Positions 35,889 to 46,350 are shown, counted from the stretch's first letter. The stretch is 64,000 nt of DNA from an uncultured Acetobacterium sp. (GCF_963664135.1 NZ_OY760905.1:3808736-3872735), one strand, 5' to 3'. Program-made: numbers and translations. Notes: a model not told the origin generated them from the letters alone.

Positions 35889-37967
35889 TTGACAACGCAA
35901 TATCTAAACGATCCCATGCAAGAAGTTTTTATTTTTGAGACTTCCCAGCAATTGGAACAAATGGAACAGTCGGTGATTAAGACCGAAGCTTTGGGATCTT
36001 ATCCCAGTGAGACCATCAACGAAATATTCAGGATCATGCACACCATTAAAAGTTCGGCTGCCATGATGCTAATCAATAACATGTCCGTACTGGCTCATAC
36101 TACTGAAGACATGTTTTACTTTATCCGGGAAGAGAATCCCCAGGATATTGATGTGACGGCTCTTTCAGACCTGGTGTTTGAAGGTATCGATTTTATGAAA
36201 CTGGAACTGGAAAAAATAAAAAATGGGGATAGTGCAGATGGTGACCCCGAACCGCTCAAAGAAAAAATCACAGAGCATTTGGTGATTTTAAAAGAAAAAA
36301 ATAATCTGACCCATTCACAAATTGCTAACAATGAGCCGGTGAAAGAAAAATACTACATTAGCTCCAACAAATCAGTAAAAGCCAGTGAACCCAAAACATA
36401 TAAAGCAGTGCTTCAGTTTGAAGAAAACTGTGGGATGGAAAATATCCGAGCTTTTACGGTGGTCCATAATCTAAAGGATATTACCGAATCGTTTAAAAGT
36501 TTTCCGGAGGACGTCATCAACGATCCGGATTGTGTGGAAATTATTAAAAGAGATGGCTTTATTCTTCATATTAAAACCCCGGAACCCCGGGAAAAACTGG
36601 AATCATTTTTTTCCACTATGGCCTTTATCGACACCATTGAAATTATTGAACTGGATAAATCCCAGGAAATAAAGGAAGAAATCAGCATCCTTCTTTCAGA
36701 CGATACGATCATCGTTCCGCAACTAAAAGAACCCATAAAAGAGCGCAGTTCCACTAAAGAAGCTGCAGTGTCCAATGGCAGTCAGAGTCCGAGTATGATC
36801 TCAGTCAGCGTTGAAAAGCTGGACAAACTCATGAATCTGGTGGGGGAAATGGTGATTTCAGAAGCCATGGTGACCCAGAATCCCGATTTAAAAGGACTGG
36901 TTCTGGATAATTTCAGCAAGTCAGCCCGACAGCTTAGAAAGATCACCAACGAACTTCAGGATATGGTGATGTCCATCCGCATGGTGCCCTTGGGTCCGAC
37001 CTTCTTTAAGATGAATCGGATCGTCCGAGATATCAGTAAAAAACTGGATAAAGAAATCAACTTGAAGATATTAGGCGAAGAAACCGAAGTTGACAAGAAT
37101 ATCATCGAACAAATTGGAGATCCACTGATGCATATTGTCAGAAATTCCGCGGATCATGGGATTGAAACAGCGGAAACACGAATTCTTCAGGGAAAACCAA
37201 GAGCTGGAACGATCACTCTGGAAGCTAAAAACGCCGGCGGCGAGGTCTTGATTATTATCAAAGATGATGGCAAGGGTTTGAGCAAAGAAGGTATTCTCAA
37301 AAAAGCTCTGGAAAACGGTTTGATTGGCGAAGATGCCGAAAACATGACCGATACTGAAATATTTAATATGATCTTCCTGCCGGGATTTTCCACCAAAGAA
37401 GCCGTTACTGAGTTTTCTGGCCGAGGGGTTGGTATGGACGTGGTAGCCAAAAACATTGAGGCAGTCGGAGGGAATATTCTGGTCGGAAGTGTGGAAGGAA
37501 GAGGAACCACGATTACCCTCAAGATTCCTCTGACCCTGGCAATTATTGAGGGTATGAATATCCGGGTAGGTCAATCCTGTTATACCTTACCGATTATGTC
37601 GATCAAAGAATCGTTTATTCCTAAAGCGGTTGAAGTGTTCAGGGATACCGATGAAAAAGAAATGATTATGATTCGGGGTCAGTGTTATCCGATCATGCGA
37701 CTCAAAGAACGCTATAAGGTCAAAACTGGAGCAACTCAGATTGAAGACGGCATCCTGATTATGTTAGAAGGTGAAAACAAAACGGTTTGCTTGTTTGCGG
37801 ATGAGTTGCTGGGAGAGCAGCAGGTAGTCGTTAAAACCCTTCCTAAATACATTCGTCAGATGAAGAATATTGATGGTCTGGCCGGATGCACCCTGCTGGG
37901 AGATGGAAACATCAGTCTGATTCTGGATGTGAACGGATTGGTCAGCAAGGCTCGATCAAGGAACTAG
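35889..37967 (+). CDS. cheA: Chemotaxis-type histidine kinase CheA
   Basis: A 692-residue CheA. The P1 Hpt domain has the phosphorylated His51 in MHTIKSSAA; an acidic linker and P2-like region follow; P3 dimerisation is about 300-360; the P4 ATPase has N box HIVRNSADHG near 415, DDGKGL and GFSTKEAV / GRGVGMDV; the C-terminal P5 is CheW-like. The start is TTG at 35889, with AGGAGG at 35876-35881. Downstream are cheW, an MCP gene, cheB and cheD. It phosphorylates CheB and probably the response regulator domains at the operon's end. Confidence 0.95.
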   Translation: MTTQYLNDPMQEVFIFETSQQLEQMEQSVIKTEALGSYPSETINEIFRIMHTIKSSAAMMLINNMSVLAHTTEDMFYFIREENPQDIDVTALSDLVFEGIDFMKLELEKIKNGDSADGDPEPLKEKITEHLVILKEKNNLTHSQIANNEPVKEKYYISSNKSVKASEPKTYKAVLQFEENCGMENIRAFTVVHNLKDITESFKSFPEDVINDPDCVEIIKRDGFILHIKTPEPREKLESFFSTMAFIDTIEIIELDKSQEIKEEISILLSDDTIIVPQLKEPIKERSSTKEAAVSNGSQSPSMISVSVEKLDKLMNLVGEMVISEAMVTQNPDLKGLVLDNFSKSARQLRKITNELQDMVMSIRMVPLGPTFFKMNRIVRDISKKLDKEINLKILGEETEVDKNIIEQIGDPLMHIVRNSADHGIETAETRILQGKPRAGTITLEAKNAGGEVLIIIKDDGKGLSKEGILKKALENGLIGEDAENMTDTEIFNMIFLPGFSTKEAVTEFSGRGVGMDVVAKNIEAVGGNILVGSVEGRGTTITLKIPLTLAIIEGMNIRVGQSCYTLPIMSIKESFIPKAVEVFRDTDEKEMIMIRGQCYPIMRLKERYKVKTGATQIEDGILIMLEGENKTVCLFADELLGEQQVVVKTLPKYIRQMKNIDGLAGCTLLGDGNISLILDVNGLVSKARSRN

Positions 37968-37995
37968 CGACGATAGAGATAAAGGAGGCAAAAAA

Positions 37996-38499
37996 ATGGC
38001 AGATGAGTTTGAAGAATTCGATGAAATGGAGCTGGAAGATGACGAAACCGAAGAAGGAAAGTTTTTAACCTTCATATTGGGGAATGAAACCTATGGACTG
38101 GAAATTATTTATGTTACCGAAATTATCGGCATTCAGAAAATAACCGAAGTGCCAGAGCTGCCGGAATATGTCAAAGGAATCATGAGCCTTCGGGGACAAA
38201 TTATCCCGGTTGTGGATGTTCGTTTACGTTTCGAAAAACCCTATCGGGATTATGATGAAAGAACCTGCGTAATTGTGGTTGATATTTCAGATATCACAGT
38301 GGGACTGATTGTTGATGGGGTAGCAGAGGTGGTTACCATTCCGGAAGAGCAGATTTTACCGCATCCAGACCTGGACGAAAACTATAATCGCCAATTTGTC
38401 CGCGGGATTGGAAAAGTCGGCACTGCGGTGAAACTCTTGCTGGATTGTCACAAACTACTGGTGGATGATAACATGCAAAACCTCGAGCAGGAAGCCTGA
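37996..38499 (+). CDS. cheW: CheW scaffold protein
   Basis: A 167-residue CheW with a very acidic N-terminal extension (residues 1-22). The core contains FLTFILGNETYGLEI, the receptor/CheA contact region GIMSLRGQIIPVVDVRLRF, and VGLIVDGVAEVV. It links the methyl-accepting protein encoded 60 bases downstream to CheA. AAAGGAGG precedes the ATG. Confidence 0.95.
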   Translation: MADEFEEFDEMELEDDETEEGKFLTFILGNETYGLEIIYVTEIIGIQKITEVPELPEYVKGIMSLRGQIIPVVDVRLRFEKPYRDYDERTCVIVVDISDITVGLIVDGVAEVVTIPEEQILPHPDLDENYNRQFVRGIGKVGTAVKLLLDCHKLLVDDNMQNLEQEA

Positions 38500-38558
38500 G
38501 CGCAGCTAACATGTATTCAATAAAGCAAAATAAAATACTTTGATGGAGGAAATACGGA

Positions 38559-40259
38559 ATGGAATTTTTTAAAAATCTCAAAATTAAACAAAAACTGGTT
38601 ACCTGTTTTATACTGCTGGCAGTGGTTACCGGGGTGGTTGGGATATTTGGTATTTATACCATGAACACCATTAATACCCAGTCGGAAAATATGTATAATA
38701 ATAATCTGGTGCCGTCACAAAAGTTGGCGACGATTGAATCGGCATTGGAAGATATTCGCTCCAATCAGTTATTGGCAATCTATGAAAGAAATCCGGCAAC
38801 TTTGCAGACCCGATTGGATGCCATTAATGCTGCGGTAGAAAGTGACAATGCACTCTTAAAAGAATATGAAGCGACGATTCAGGATGACGAAAATAGAGTC
38901 CTTTACAACACCCTCACCGATAGTCTGGCGACCTATCGGGAACTGCGAAATGGAAATTTAGAATTGGTTAAAGCTCAAAAATATGATGAAGCCCTAGCAG
39001 GACTTGACAAAGTAAGCCAGGCAAGACTGGCAGTTGATGAGGATTTAGAAGCTTTAATCAGCTATAATACCACTCTAGCCGAAGATATTTTGGCCTCGAA
39101 TACCGCTAACTTTAAAACTCAAAGCACACTGATGATTATTTTCATTGTAGTGGGAATTGCCTTGGCGGTAGGCCTTGGTTTAATGGTCGCAAATATGATC
39201 AGCAAACCACTTCGACGGATGGTGGATTTGGCAGAAGAAATTGCCAATGGAAACCTGGATGTGGATCTTAGAATCGACAGTCGTGATGAAGTGGGAGAAC
39301 TGGCTTTAGCCTTTGAAAAAATGACCAACCATATTAATGAAATTATGACCAATATCGATTCTGCGGCCGAACAGGTGGCAGCCGGATCAAAACAGATTGC
39401 CGATTCAAGTATGGGATTATCTCAGGGAGCGACTGAACAGGCCAGCTCGATTGAACAACTGACAGCTTCTATCGAAGAGATTTCGTCTCAAACCCGACTC
39501 AATGCAGATAATGCGATTGAGGCCAATGAACTGGCTGAGCTGACAAAAGAAAATGCCGTACAGGGAAATAATGAGATGAAATTGATGCTTCAATCCATGG
39601 AAGAAATCAATGAGTCCTCCGCCAATATTTCAAAAATTATTAAAGTCATTGATGAAATTGCGTTTCAAACCAATATTCTGGCCTTAAATGCCGCCGTTGA
39701 AGCAGCCCGGGCCCGACAGCATGGCAAAGGTTTTGCCGTTGTTGCCGAAGAGGTAAGAAATTTAGCGGCTCGGTCAGCGGATGCTGCCAAAGAAACAACC
39801 CGAATGATTGAAGGTTCGATTAAAAAGGTTGATGACGGAACAAAAATTGCCACAAAAACGGCAGCGGCGCTTAACAAGATTGTCGATGATGTTGCCAAGG
39901 TTTCTGATATTGTGGGAAATATCGCCTCAGCTTCAAATGAACAGGCCATTGGAATTTCCCAGATTAATCAGGGGATTATGCAGGTATCCGAAGTGGTTCA
40001 AATGAATTCAGCTACTTCAGAAGAAAGTGCAGCAGCCAGTGAAGAATTATCCAGTCAGGCAGAGATGCTAAGAGAACAGGCGGATCGGTTCATATTAAAA
40101 AAATCCGGACGTTTTTCTTACCAGGGGAACGAAGCATTTGATGTAAACATGAATGGGAGTCAAGGACAAGCCAGACCGACAAAACGGGTAGACGCCAATT
40201 CGACTGTATCAAAACCAACCCGAATTGCTTTGAGCGATAATGAATTTGGAAAATACTAA
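38559..40259 (+). CDS. Methyl-accepting chemotaxis protein with four-helix-bundle sensor
   Basis: A 566-residue receptor. The first membrane helix is at residues 11-32, an extracytoplasmic four-helix-bundle type domain spans about 33-188, the second helix is about 190-212, followed by HAMP (about 213-265) and the coiled-coil signalling domain. The CheA/CheW-binding hairpin tip reads ARARQHGKGFAVVAEEVRNLA; most receptors have AGE in place of ARQ before HGKGF. It is probably dedicated to the CheA and CheW of this operon. Confidence 0.93.
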   Translation: MEFFKNLKIKQKLVTCFILLAVVTGVVGIFGIYTMNTINTQSENMYNNNLVPSQKLATIESALEDIRSNQLLAIYERNPATLQTRLDAINAAVESDNALLKEYEATIQDDENRVLYNTLTDSLATYRELRNGNLELVKAQKYDEALAGLDKVSQARLAVDEDLEALISYNTTLAEDILASNTANFKTQSTLMIIFIVVGIALAVGLGLMVANMISKPLRRMVDLAEEIANGNLDVDLRIDSRDEVGELALAFEKMTNHINEIMTNIDSAAEQVAAGSKQIADSSMGLSQGATEQASSIEQLTASIEEISSQTRLNADNAIEANELAELTKENAVQGNNEMKLMLQSMEEINESSANISKIIKVIDEIAFQTNILALNAAVEAARARQHGKGFAVVAEEVRNLAARSADAAKETTRMIEGSIKKVDDGTKIATKTAAALNKIVDDVAKVSDIVGNIASASNEQAIGISQINQGIMQVSEVVQMNSATSEESAAASEELSSQAEMLREQADRFILKKSGRFSYQGNEAFDVNMNGSQGQARPTKRVDANSTVSKPTRIALSDNEFGKY

Positions 40260-40303
40260 TTAGTGATTAAAGAACGATCAGTAGTGAGAAAGGAGGAGCA
40301 ACG

Positions 40304-41338
40304 ATGTTTAAAAAAGAGCGGATCAAGGTTCTCATTGTAGATGACAGTGTGGTTTTTCGTGAAATGGTAGCCCGAAGATTGTCGATGGACAAGTCGATTC
40401 GGGTTGTGGCAACGGCAGATGATCCCTTTGATGCCCGGGACAAAATACTAAAATATGATCCCGATGTGATTATTTGCGATGTTGAAATGCCAAAGATGAA
40501 TGGTATTGAATTTATTAAACGATTGCTTCCCCAATACCCACTGCCGGTGGTGATTGTTAGCAGCAATCCACAAACTGGGGCAGCTGCCAGAAAGGCAGGA
40601 GCCCTGGATTTTGTGGAAAAACCAAACACAAATTCTTCAAGATCCTTTGATGATTTTCTGGTTGAGCTGGATAAAAAAATTCGGATCGCCGCAAAAACAG
40701 AAGTCGTCTTACCTCAACATCAGGCAGAAATGATAAAAAAACAGCAAACATCAGGCAATGGGCAGTCATCTGACAGGCTCATTGCCATTGGTGCGTCAAC
40801 CGGTGGTACCGAAGCGATTTATGATGTGCTAAAAAAGCTGACACCAGATTGTCCTGGCATCGTGATTGTGCAGCATATTCCGCCAGTCTTTTCAAAAATG
40901 TTTGCCGAAAGACTGGATTCCCAGACACTCTTACGTTGCAAAGAAGCCCAAACCGGAGATTATCTGGAAAATGGCAGCGTCTATATTGCGCCGGGAGACC
41001 AGCATATGCGAATCAAACGGATTGGCAATAAATATCGAGTGGAAGTTTTTCAAGGTGAAAAGGTCAATGGTCATTGTCCTTCGGTGGATACGCTCTTTGA
41101 ATCGGTTGCCCGGGAAGCCGGAAACCGGGCAATTGGTATTCTTCTCACTGGCATGGGTAATGATGGTGCCAAAGGATTGCTGAACATTCACCGGCAAGGG
41201 GCCATAACCATTGGTCAGGATGAGGCATCCTCGGTGGTTTACGGGATGCCAAAGGTTGCCTATAATATGGGGGCTGTGTCGGTCCAGTCGTCGCTGGAAA
41301 ATATTCATAAACATATACTCTCGGCTTTGAAGGAATAG
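40304..41338 (+). CDS. cheB: Chemoreceptor methylesterase CheB
   Basis: A 344-residue two-domain CheB. The receiver domain carries the phosphorylated Asp59 in CDVEMPKMNG; the C-terminal esterase has Ser in GASTGGTEA, His in QHIPPVFSKMF and Asp in LTGMGNDGAKG. It removes methyl groups from, or deamidates, the chemoreceptor. AGGAGG precedes the ATG. The usual methyltransferase partner CheR is not encoded in this window. Confidence 0.95.
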   Translation: MFKKERIKVLIVDDSVVFREMVARRLSMDKSIRVVATADDPFDARDKILKYDPDVIICDVEMPKMNGIEFIKRLLPQYPLPVVIVSSNPQTGAAARKAGALDFVEKPNTNSSRSFDDFLVELDKKIRIAAKTEVVLPQHQAEMIKKQQTSGNGQSSDRLIAIGASTGGTEAIYDVLKKLTPDCPGIVIVQHIPPVFSKMFAERLDSQTLLRCKEAQTGDYLENGSVYIAPGDQHMRIKRIGNKYRVEVFQGEKVNGHCPSVDTLFESVAREAGNRAIGILLTGMGNDGAKGLLNIHRQGAITIGQDEASSVVYGMPKVAYNMGAVSVQSSLENIHKHILSALKE

Positions 41339-41346
41339 GTGATGAT

Positions 41347-41817
41347 ATGACAAAAATTGTCGGAATTGGGGAAATGGCTATTTCAAACAATCTCAATGAT
41401 ACAATAAAGACTTTTGCATTAGGTTCCTGTCTGGGGATCACGGCTTACTCAGCGGTACGGAAGGTTGGTGGAATTATCCATATTGCGCTACCTAAACCAG
41501 CCCGAGTCGAAGATGCCAATAACCGTTATTGTTATTATGCAACCACCGGATTACCCTATTTTATTCATCAATTTTCTAAAGCATATGGGTGCACAAAAAG
41601 CGAGTTGGTGATTCGCATTTTTGGTGGTGCCGAATCGCTGCGGGAGAATGATACCTTTAATGTGGGAAAGCAGAATCTGGAGATCACCAAGCATATTCTA
41701 ACGGATCTGAATTTGGGTATCCACTATGCCGAAACCGGGGAGACCGTAAGCCGAACGATTGAATTGGAGGTAGCCAGTGGCGATATTAACATCTGGCACC
41801 AGAATATGATTATCTAA
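41347..41817 (+). CDS. cheD: Chemoreceptor glutamine deamidase CheD
   Basis: A 156-residue CheD. The catalytic Cys is in ALGSCLGITAY and the His in GGIIHIALPK; FGGAESL is the conserved middle motif. In Bacillus and Thermotoga CheD deamidates receptor glutamines and works with CheC, which is also absent here. It starts 8 bases after the cheB stop. Confidence 0.93.
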   Translation: MTKIVGIGEMAISNNLNDTIKTFALGSCLGITAYSAVRKVGGIIHIALPKPARVEDANNRYCYYATTGLPYFIHQFSKAYGCTKSELVIRIFGGAESLRENDTFNVGKQNLEITKHILTDLNLGIHYAETGETVSRTIELEVASGDINIWHQNMII

Positions 41818-41930
41818 GCAGTCAAAAATTGAATGGTGATTGCTTTGACAATATAGAAAAACGAGTACTAGTCTGGACAATTTGGTCAGGTTATTAGAAT
41901 AATTTAAACAAATAGAAAGGGAGACGGATA

Positions 41931-44900
41931 ATGTTAGAGGATACCACACTGGGGTCAGAGGAGAATTTCACTCAGGAGTTTGATGCCATTTCGGTGGGTG
42001 TGATCGTTTTGGACGAAAATGGTAAAGTTACCAAGGTCAACAATCCACTGCTGAATTATTTCAACAGCAAGCGGGAACAGTTTATTGGAAAAAAATTTGG
42101 CGATGCTGTTCAATGTATCAGCAGCCGTCTAAATAAAATGGGCTGTGGTTATGACCCGTCCTGTGAATTTTGTGAACTGAGAAATGCCTATACAAAGGTA
42201 CTTGAATTTGAAAATGAACCCATTAAAATTGAATTCAGGAAAAGTATTTTTGTGGATCATGAGGAAAATGATTATTGGTTTAAGGTAAGCATTGCCCCGA
42301 TGATCAATGAAAAGAAAAGAAATGCCGTTGTCACCTTTGTGGATATTACCGAGCGTAAGAACAAAGAATTATCGCTTGAACAGTCCCGGGATTACTATTA
42401 TCGGATGTTTGAAAACTTCCCGACCCTAATTTGGAAAACCGATCTGGAAGGAAATGTGGTTTACTTTAACCGCAGTTGGTCGTTATTCACCGGGAAACAA
42501 AACGAAGACTATCTTGGCATTAAATGGCTGGATCTGATTCATCCCGAGGACAGAAAATTTTATCTTAAAATGAAGAATCAGGCATTTCAAAGCAAGAAAT
42601 CCTTCAGTGTTGAGTATCGAATTCGACATGACAGTGGCAACTATCGTTGGATTGAAGGGATTTACAGCCCTTCCCACGAGGTGGATGGCAGTTATGATGG
42701 TTATATCGGGATTGGTACTGACATTACCGAACGGAAAAATTTGGAAGAAGGGCTGATTCGTTATAAAATGTTGGCTGAAAAAGTCCGGGATACGATTCTA
42801 TTTGTCGAAATGAATGGTAAAATCATCGACGCCAATAATGCCGCCGTAAAACTTTATGGTCACAACCGGGGGGAACTTCTAAAACTCTCGGTTTTTGATC
42901 TGATCGAAGGCGGGAAGTCCGTCGCCATTGAGGAAATGAAGAATGGTGACAAGGATGGCGTATTTTTCGAAACCACGCACAAGAAAAAAGATGGAACCCT
43001 GATCCCGGTGGAAGTCAGTGCTAAAACCACCCATATAAAAGAAAAACGCGTGATTATATGTATTGTGCGGGATATTTCAGAACGGAAAAATTCAGAAAAT
43101 GCATTAATCGACAGTGAAGAAAAGTTTCGCCAGGTCTTTCATAATTCGACGGATGCTATCTTTGTTCAGGAAACGAGAGAAAATGGCACCCATGGAAAAC
43201 TGCTTGAGGTTAATCAAACAGCCGGCGATATGTTCCATTATAGCTATGAGGAATTTTTCGAGTTTGACGACCCCATTTTCGAATTGATTGATTCACCAGA
43301 TGAGGTAGAACGCTACTGCAACGAACTGGCTGAAAAAATCCAAATCTCTTTTCTGGCTAACGCAAAACGAAAAGATGGGTCGATTATGCCCATCGAGGTG
43401 TTGTGCAACCATTGTTATTTAAATGAGAAAAAAGTTGCCATCACGGTTGTGCGAGACATAAGCGAGCGTTTGGCGGTGGAACAAGCCCTTAATCGAGCAA
43501 AAGAAGAAGCGGAAAGTGCCAATCAGGCTAAAAGTGAATTTCTGGCCAACATGAGTCACGAAATCAGAACGCCTTTAAACGGGATCGTCGGGATGGTAAA
43601 TTTGATGCGGCTATCCAATTTAAATCAGGAACAGCAGGAGAACATCAAAATTATAAAAACCTGTGTCAATGCGCTTTTGAATGTCATCAATGACATCCTT
43701 GATTTTTCCAAGATGGAAGCGGGAAAACTGGAGATCAAGAAAAAGAATTGTGATATCAAAGCGCTGGTAGAACATACGATTAAAGCTCAGGTACCCATAG
43801 CGGAAAATAAGGGAATCGAGCTCAATTATGCCTTTTCTGCCACCATCCCCCAATTTGTTATGGGAGATTTTCATCGGATCCAACAGATCCTGAACAATCT
43901 TATCAGCAATGCCATCAAATTCACCGATGCCGGAGAGGTATGGGTCAAGGTTAAAAATCAGGCTTTACATGGAAACCAGATTGATATACTCTTTACGGTT
44001 GAAGACACTGGCATCGGCATTGCGAAAGAAAACCGTCAGCAGATCTTTGAGAGCTTTAGTCAAGTGGATGGTTCGTTTACCAGACGATTCGGAGGTACCG
44101 GGTTGGGGCTTGCCATTACCAGACAATTAGTAGAGTTAATGGGTGGAAAAATCTGGGTGGAAAGCACAGAGGGCGTCGGTAGTCGGTTTTTCTTTCAACT
44201 GAGCTTCGATTTAGCTGAATCCGAAGACAAACCGATTGAAGGCCGTCCCAATTATTTTAAGATCAATCAGGAATATAAAATCCTGCTTACCGAAGATGAT
44301 AAAGTCAATCAATTGGTTATCTCGCGAATGCTAAATGAATGTGGTTATGGGGTGGATGTTGCCAACAATGGATATGAAGCAGTTGAAATGATAAAAAAGA
44401 ATACCTATGACATCATTCTGATGGATATTCAAATGCCTGAAATGGATGGCATTGAAGCGACCAAGCGGATTCGCAAGCTAAATATCGATACCCCAGTGCT
44501 GGCGATCACCGCCTATGCCCTCCATGGTGATCGGGAAAAATTTCTCGCCCAGGGAATGGATGGTTATATCTCAAAGCCCATTAAAGTAGAAAAGCTGGTT
44601 GAAGAAATTGAAAAATGTATCAATAACAAAGAAAAAGTCACACACTCGGGAGACTTTGAAATGAGGATTGACAAAAACGGCGAAATTGTTATTAAAGAAA
44701 GAAATACCACGGATAGTCTAATTGGAAGAATTTATGATGAGGAAAAAGAAAAAGAATTGTCTGAAGTGATCCAGGAATTAAATTACAAGGTTGCAGAAGG
44801 AGAATTTACGACCTTTGAAAAATTAGCCAATCGCATCAAAAAGCTTTCTATTGTTCTGGATATTGAAGATATGAAGGTGATTGCTTTTAAAATTGAATTG

Positions 44901-44987
44901 GATATCAGACGAGGCAATTTTGAAGCGGCAGCAAAAAAAGTCAGTCAGATTAATCATATTTACGCAGTCTATAAAAAAACAGTATAA
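41931..44987 (+). CDS. Multi-PAS hybrid histidine kinase with receiver domain
   Basis: A 1018-residue soluble sensor. Four PAS domains (about 15-140, 150-270, 275-390, 395-515) are followed by HisKA with the phospho-His in MSHEIRTPLNG near residue 543, HATPase (DTGIGIAKEN, GGTGLGLAI) and a receiver domain with Asp in MDIQMPEMDG near 836. The first PAS has three cysteines (GCGYDPSCEFC) that may bind metal or heme. The last 90 residues resemble an Hpt domain, but the phospho-His position is Asn (LANRIKKLS). AGGGAGACGG precedes the ATG. Confidence 0.9.
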   Translation: MLEDTTLGSEENFTQEFDAISVGVIVLDENGKVTKVNNPLLNYFNSKREQFIGKKFGDAVQCISSRLNKMGCGYDPSCEFCELRNAYTKVLEFENEPIKIEFRKSIFVDHEENDYWFKVSIAPMINEKKRNAVVTFVDITERKNKELSLEQSRDYYYRMFENFPTLIWKTDLEGNVVYFNRSWSLFTGKQNEDYLGIKWLDLIHPEDRKFYLKMKNQAFQSKKSFSVEYRIRHDSGNYRWIEGIYSPSHEVDGSYDGYIGIGTDITERKNLEEGLIRYKMLAEKVRDTILFVEMNGKIIDANNAAVKLYGHNRGELLKLSVFDLIEGGKSVAIEEMKNGDKDGVFFETTHKKKDGTLIPVEVSAKTTHIKEKRVIICIVRDISERKNSENALIDSEEKFRQVFHNSTDAIFVQETRENGTHGKLLEVNQTAGDMFHYSYEEFFEFDDPIFELIDSPDEVERYCNELAEKIQISFLANAKRKDGSIMPIEVLCNHCYLNEKKVAITVVRDISERLAVEQALNRAKEEAESANQAKSEFLANMSHEIRTPLNGIVGMVNLMRLSNLNQEQQENIKIIKTCVNALLNVINDILDFSKMEAGKLEIKKKNCDIKALVEHTIKAQVPIAENKGIELNYAFSATIPQFVMGDFHRIQQILNNLISNAIKFTDAGEVWVKVKNQALHGNQIDILFTVEDTGIGIAKENRQQIFESFSQVDGSFTRRFGGTGLGLAITRQLVELMGGKIWVESTEGVGSRFFFQLSFDLAESEDKPIEGRPNYFKINQEYKILLTEDDKVNQLVISRMLNECGYGVDVANNGYEAVEMIKKNTYDIILMDIQMPEMDGIEATKRIRKLNIDTPVLAITAYALHGDREKFLAQGMDGYISKPIKVEKLVEEIEKCINNKEKVTHSGDFEMRIDKNGEIVIKERNTTDSLIGRIYDEEKEKELSEVIQELNYKVAEGEFTTFEKLANRIKKLSIVLDIEDMKVIAFKIELDIRRGNFEAAAKKVSQINHIYAVYKKTV

Positions 44988-45053
44988 TAAACATACAGCT
45001 GACATGGCGATTGAATCGATTAGCTAGCTGTCATAAGAAAGGGATAAAAGAAA

Positions 45054-45455
45054 ATGAAAATACTAATTGTTGAAGATGATATGGTGAGCCGACGTTTTCT
45101 GGGGAAGTTTTTAACCCAATATGGAGAATGTGATATTGTGGTTGATGGGATGGAGGCGTTAGACGCTTATCTTATTGCCATTAAAGAAGAGGAACCTTAC
45201 GATCTTATCTGTCTGGATATTATGATGCCAAAGGTTGATGGGGTTAAGGTATTAAAAGCCATCCGAGATTTTGAAGTACAACGGGGGATCTTGCCCGAAA
45301 ACAAGGTTAAGATCATCATTATCACCGCTTTGGCGGATACTGAATTTGTTAATACTGCCTTTGATCTGGGATGTGAAGCCTATGCTGCCAAACCTGTTGA
45401 TACAGAAAAGTTAGTTGAAGTGATGAATAAATTAGGAGTAATAAAAATAGACTGA
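45054..45455 (+). CDS. Single-domain response regulator (CheY-like)
   Basis: A 133-residue receiver domain. The acidic pair is LIVEDDMVSRR, the phosphoacceptor is the Asp in LICLDIMMPKVDG, and the conserved Thr and Lys are in ITALAD and AAKPVD. It has no output domain. As the only stand-alone receiver in the operon it is the likely target of CheA or the hybrid kinase and may act on the next gene product. Confidence 0.92.
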   Translation: MKILIVEDDMVSRRFLGKFLTQYGECDIVVDGMEALDAYLIAIKEEEPYDLICLDIMMPKVDGVKVLKAIRDFEVQRGILPENKVKIIIITALADTEFVNTAFDLGCEAYAAKPVDTEKLVEVMNKLGVIKID

Positions 45456-45481
45456 TAGGAAGGTTAGCGTGAGGTAAAAAA

Positions 45482-46315
45482 ATGGGAATCTTAGAAGATC
45501 ACATTAATAATTATACAAGTTCGGAGCACCCCACTGTTCAAATGATGGAACCTGAACAAATACAAAAAAAAACAGGCAATTCATTGTCTCATTATCTGTG
45601 TGATCTTAATGAAAGTGTCAGTGATCAGCTCAATCGCGACATGTTGGTGGAATTAAAAAACAACCTGAGTAATGTGCTGTTTCAAAAAGAATATACTTAT
45701 ACCCATGTGACTAAGTTTTTGGCATACATGTATGAGAGCATCGAAGGGAATCCGATCATTCTCAAAGTACTGGATCGGATTAAGAGAATGGATGAGTATA
45801 CCTTCACTCACAGCGTCAATACGGCATTTTATGCCATGTTTATCGCCATGTGGATGGAGTTGGAAGAACAAGAGATCATCAATGCCACCCAGGCAGGATT
45901 TCTGCACGATATTGGGAAGATCTATATCCCGGATACCATTTTAAATAAACGGGGTCCCTTAACGAATGAAGAATACGAAATTATCCAAATCCATCCACTC
46001 TATGGTTATTCTCTACTTGATGAATTAAGTGAATTCAATCTGGAGGTGAAACGGGCAGTTCTTTTTCACCATGAACGCAACGACGCCAGTGGTTACCCCT
46101 TGAGTGCCACCGACGATTACGTCGGGCTGTTGCCTAAAATTATCGCAGTGGCGGATGTATATGATGCGATGACAACAAATCGTGTTTATAAAAAAGGGAA
46201 AACTCCATTAGAAGCCATTGAATTTCTCAGTAATCAGGGGCGACAAGAACTGGATAATCAGGTATTGTGCTATTTTCTTAATAATATCCCTGTTTATGAC
46301 TTCAAGGCATCTTGA
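45482..46315 (+). CDS. HD-GYP domain c-di-GMP phosphodiesterase
   Basis: A 277-residue protein with an N-terminal helical region (1-85) and an HD-GYP domain: HSVNTAFYAMF, HDIGKIYIP, the second His pair HHERNDASGYP and ADVYDAMTTNR. It should hydrolyse c-di-GMP. It has no receiver domain of its own, but the single-domain regulator is encoded 26 bases upstream and could control it in trans. It is the last gene of the chemosensory operon. Confidence 0.9.
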   Translation: MGILEDHINNYTSSEHPTVQMMEPEQIQKKTGNSLSHYLCDLNESVSDQLNRDMLVELKNNLSNVLFQKEYTYTHVTKFLAYMYESIEGNPIILKVLDRIKRMDEYTFTHSVNTAFYAMFIAMWMELEEQEIINATQAGFLHDIGKIYIPDTILNKRGPLTNEEYEIIQIHPLYGYSLLDELSEFNLEVKRAVLFHHERNDASGYPLSATDDYVGLLPKIIAVADVYDAMTTNRVYKKGKTPLEAIEFLSNQGRQELDNQVLCYFLNNIPVYDFKAS

Positions 46316-46350
46316 GTGTCTAAAATTGCTAATAATTAAATAATCGTATT

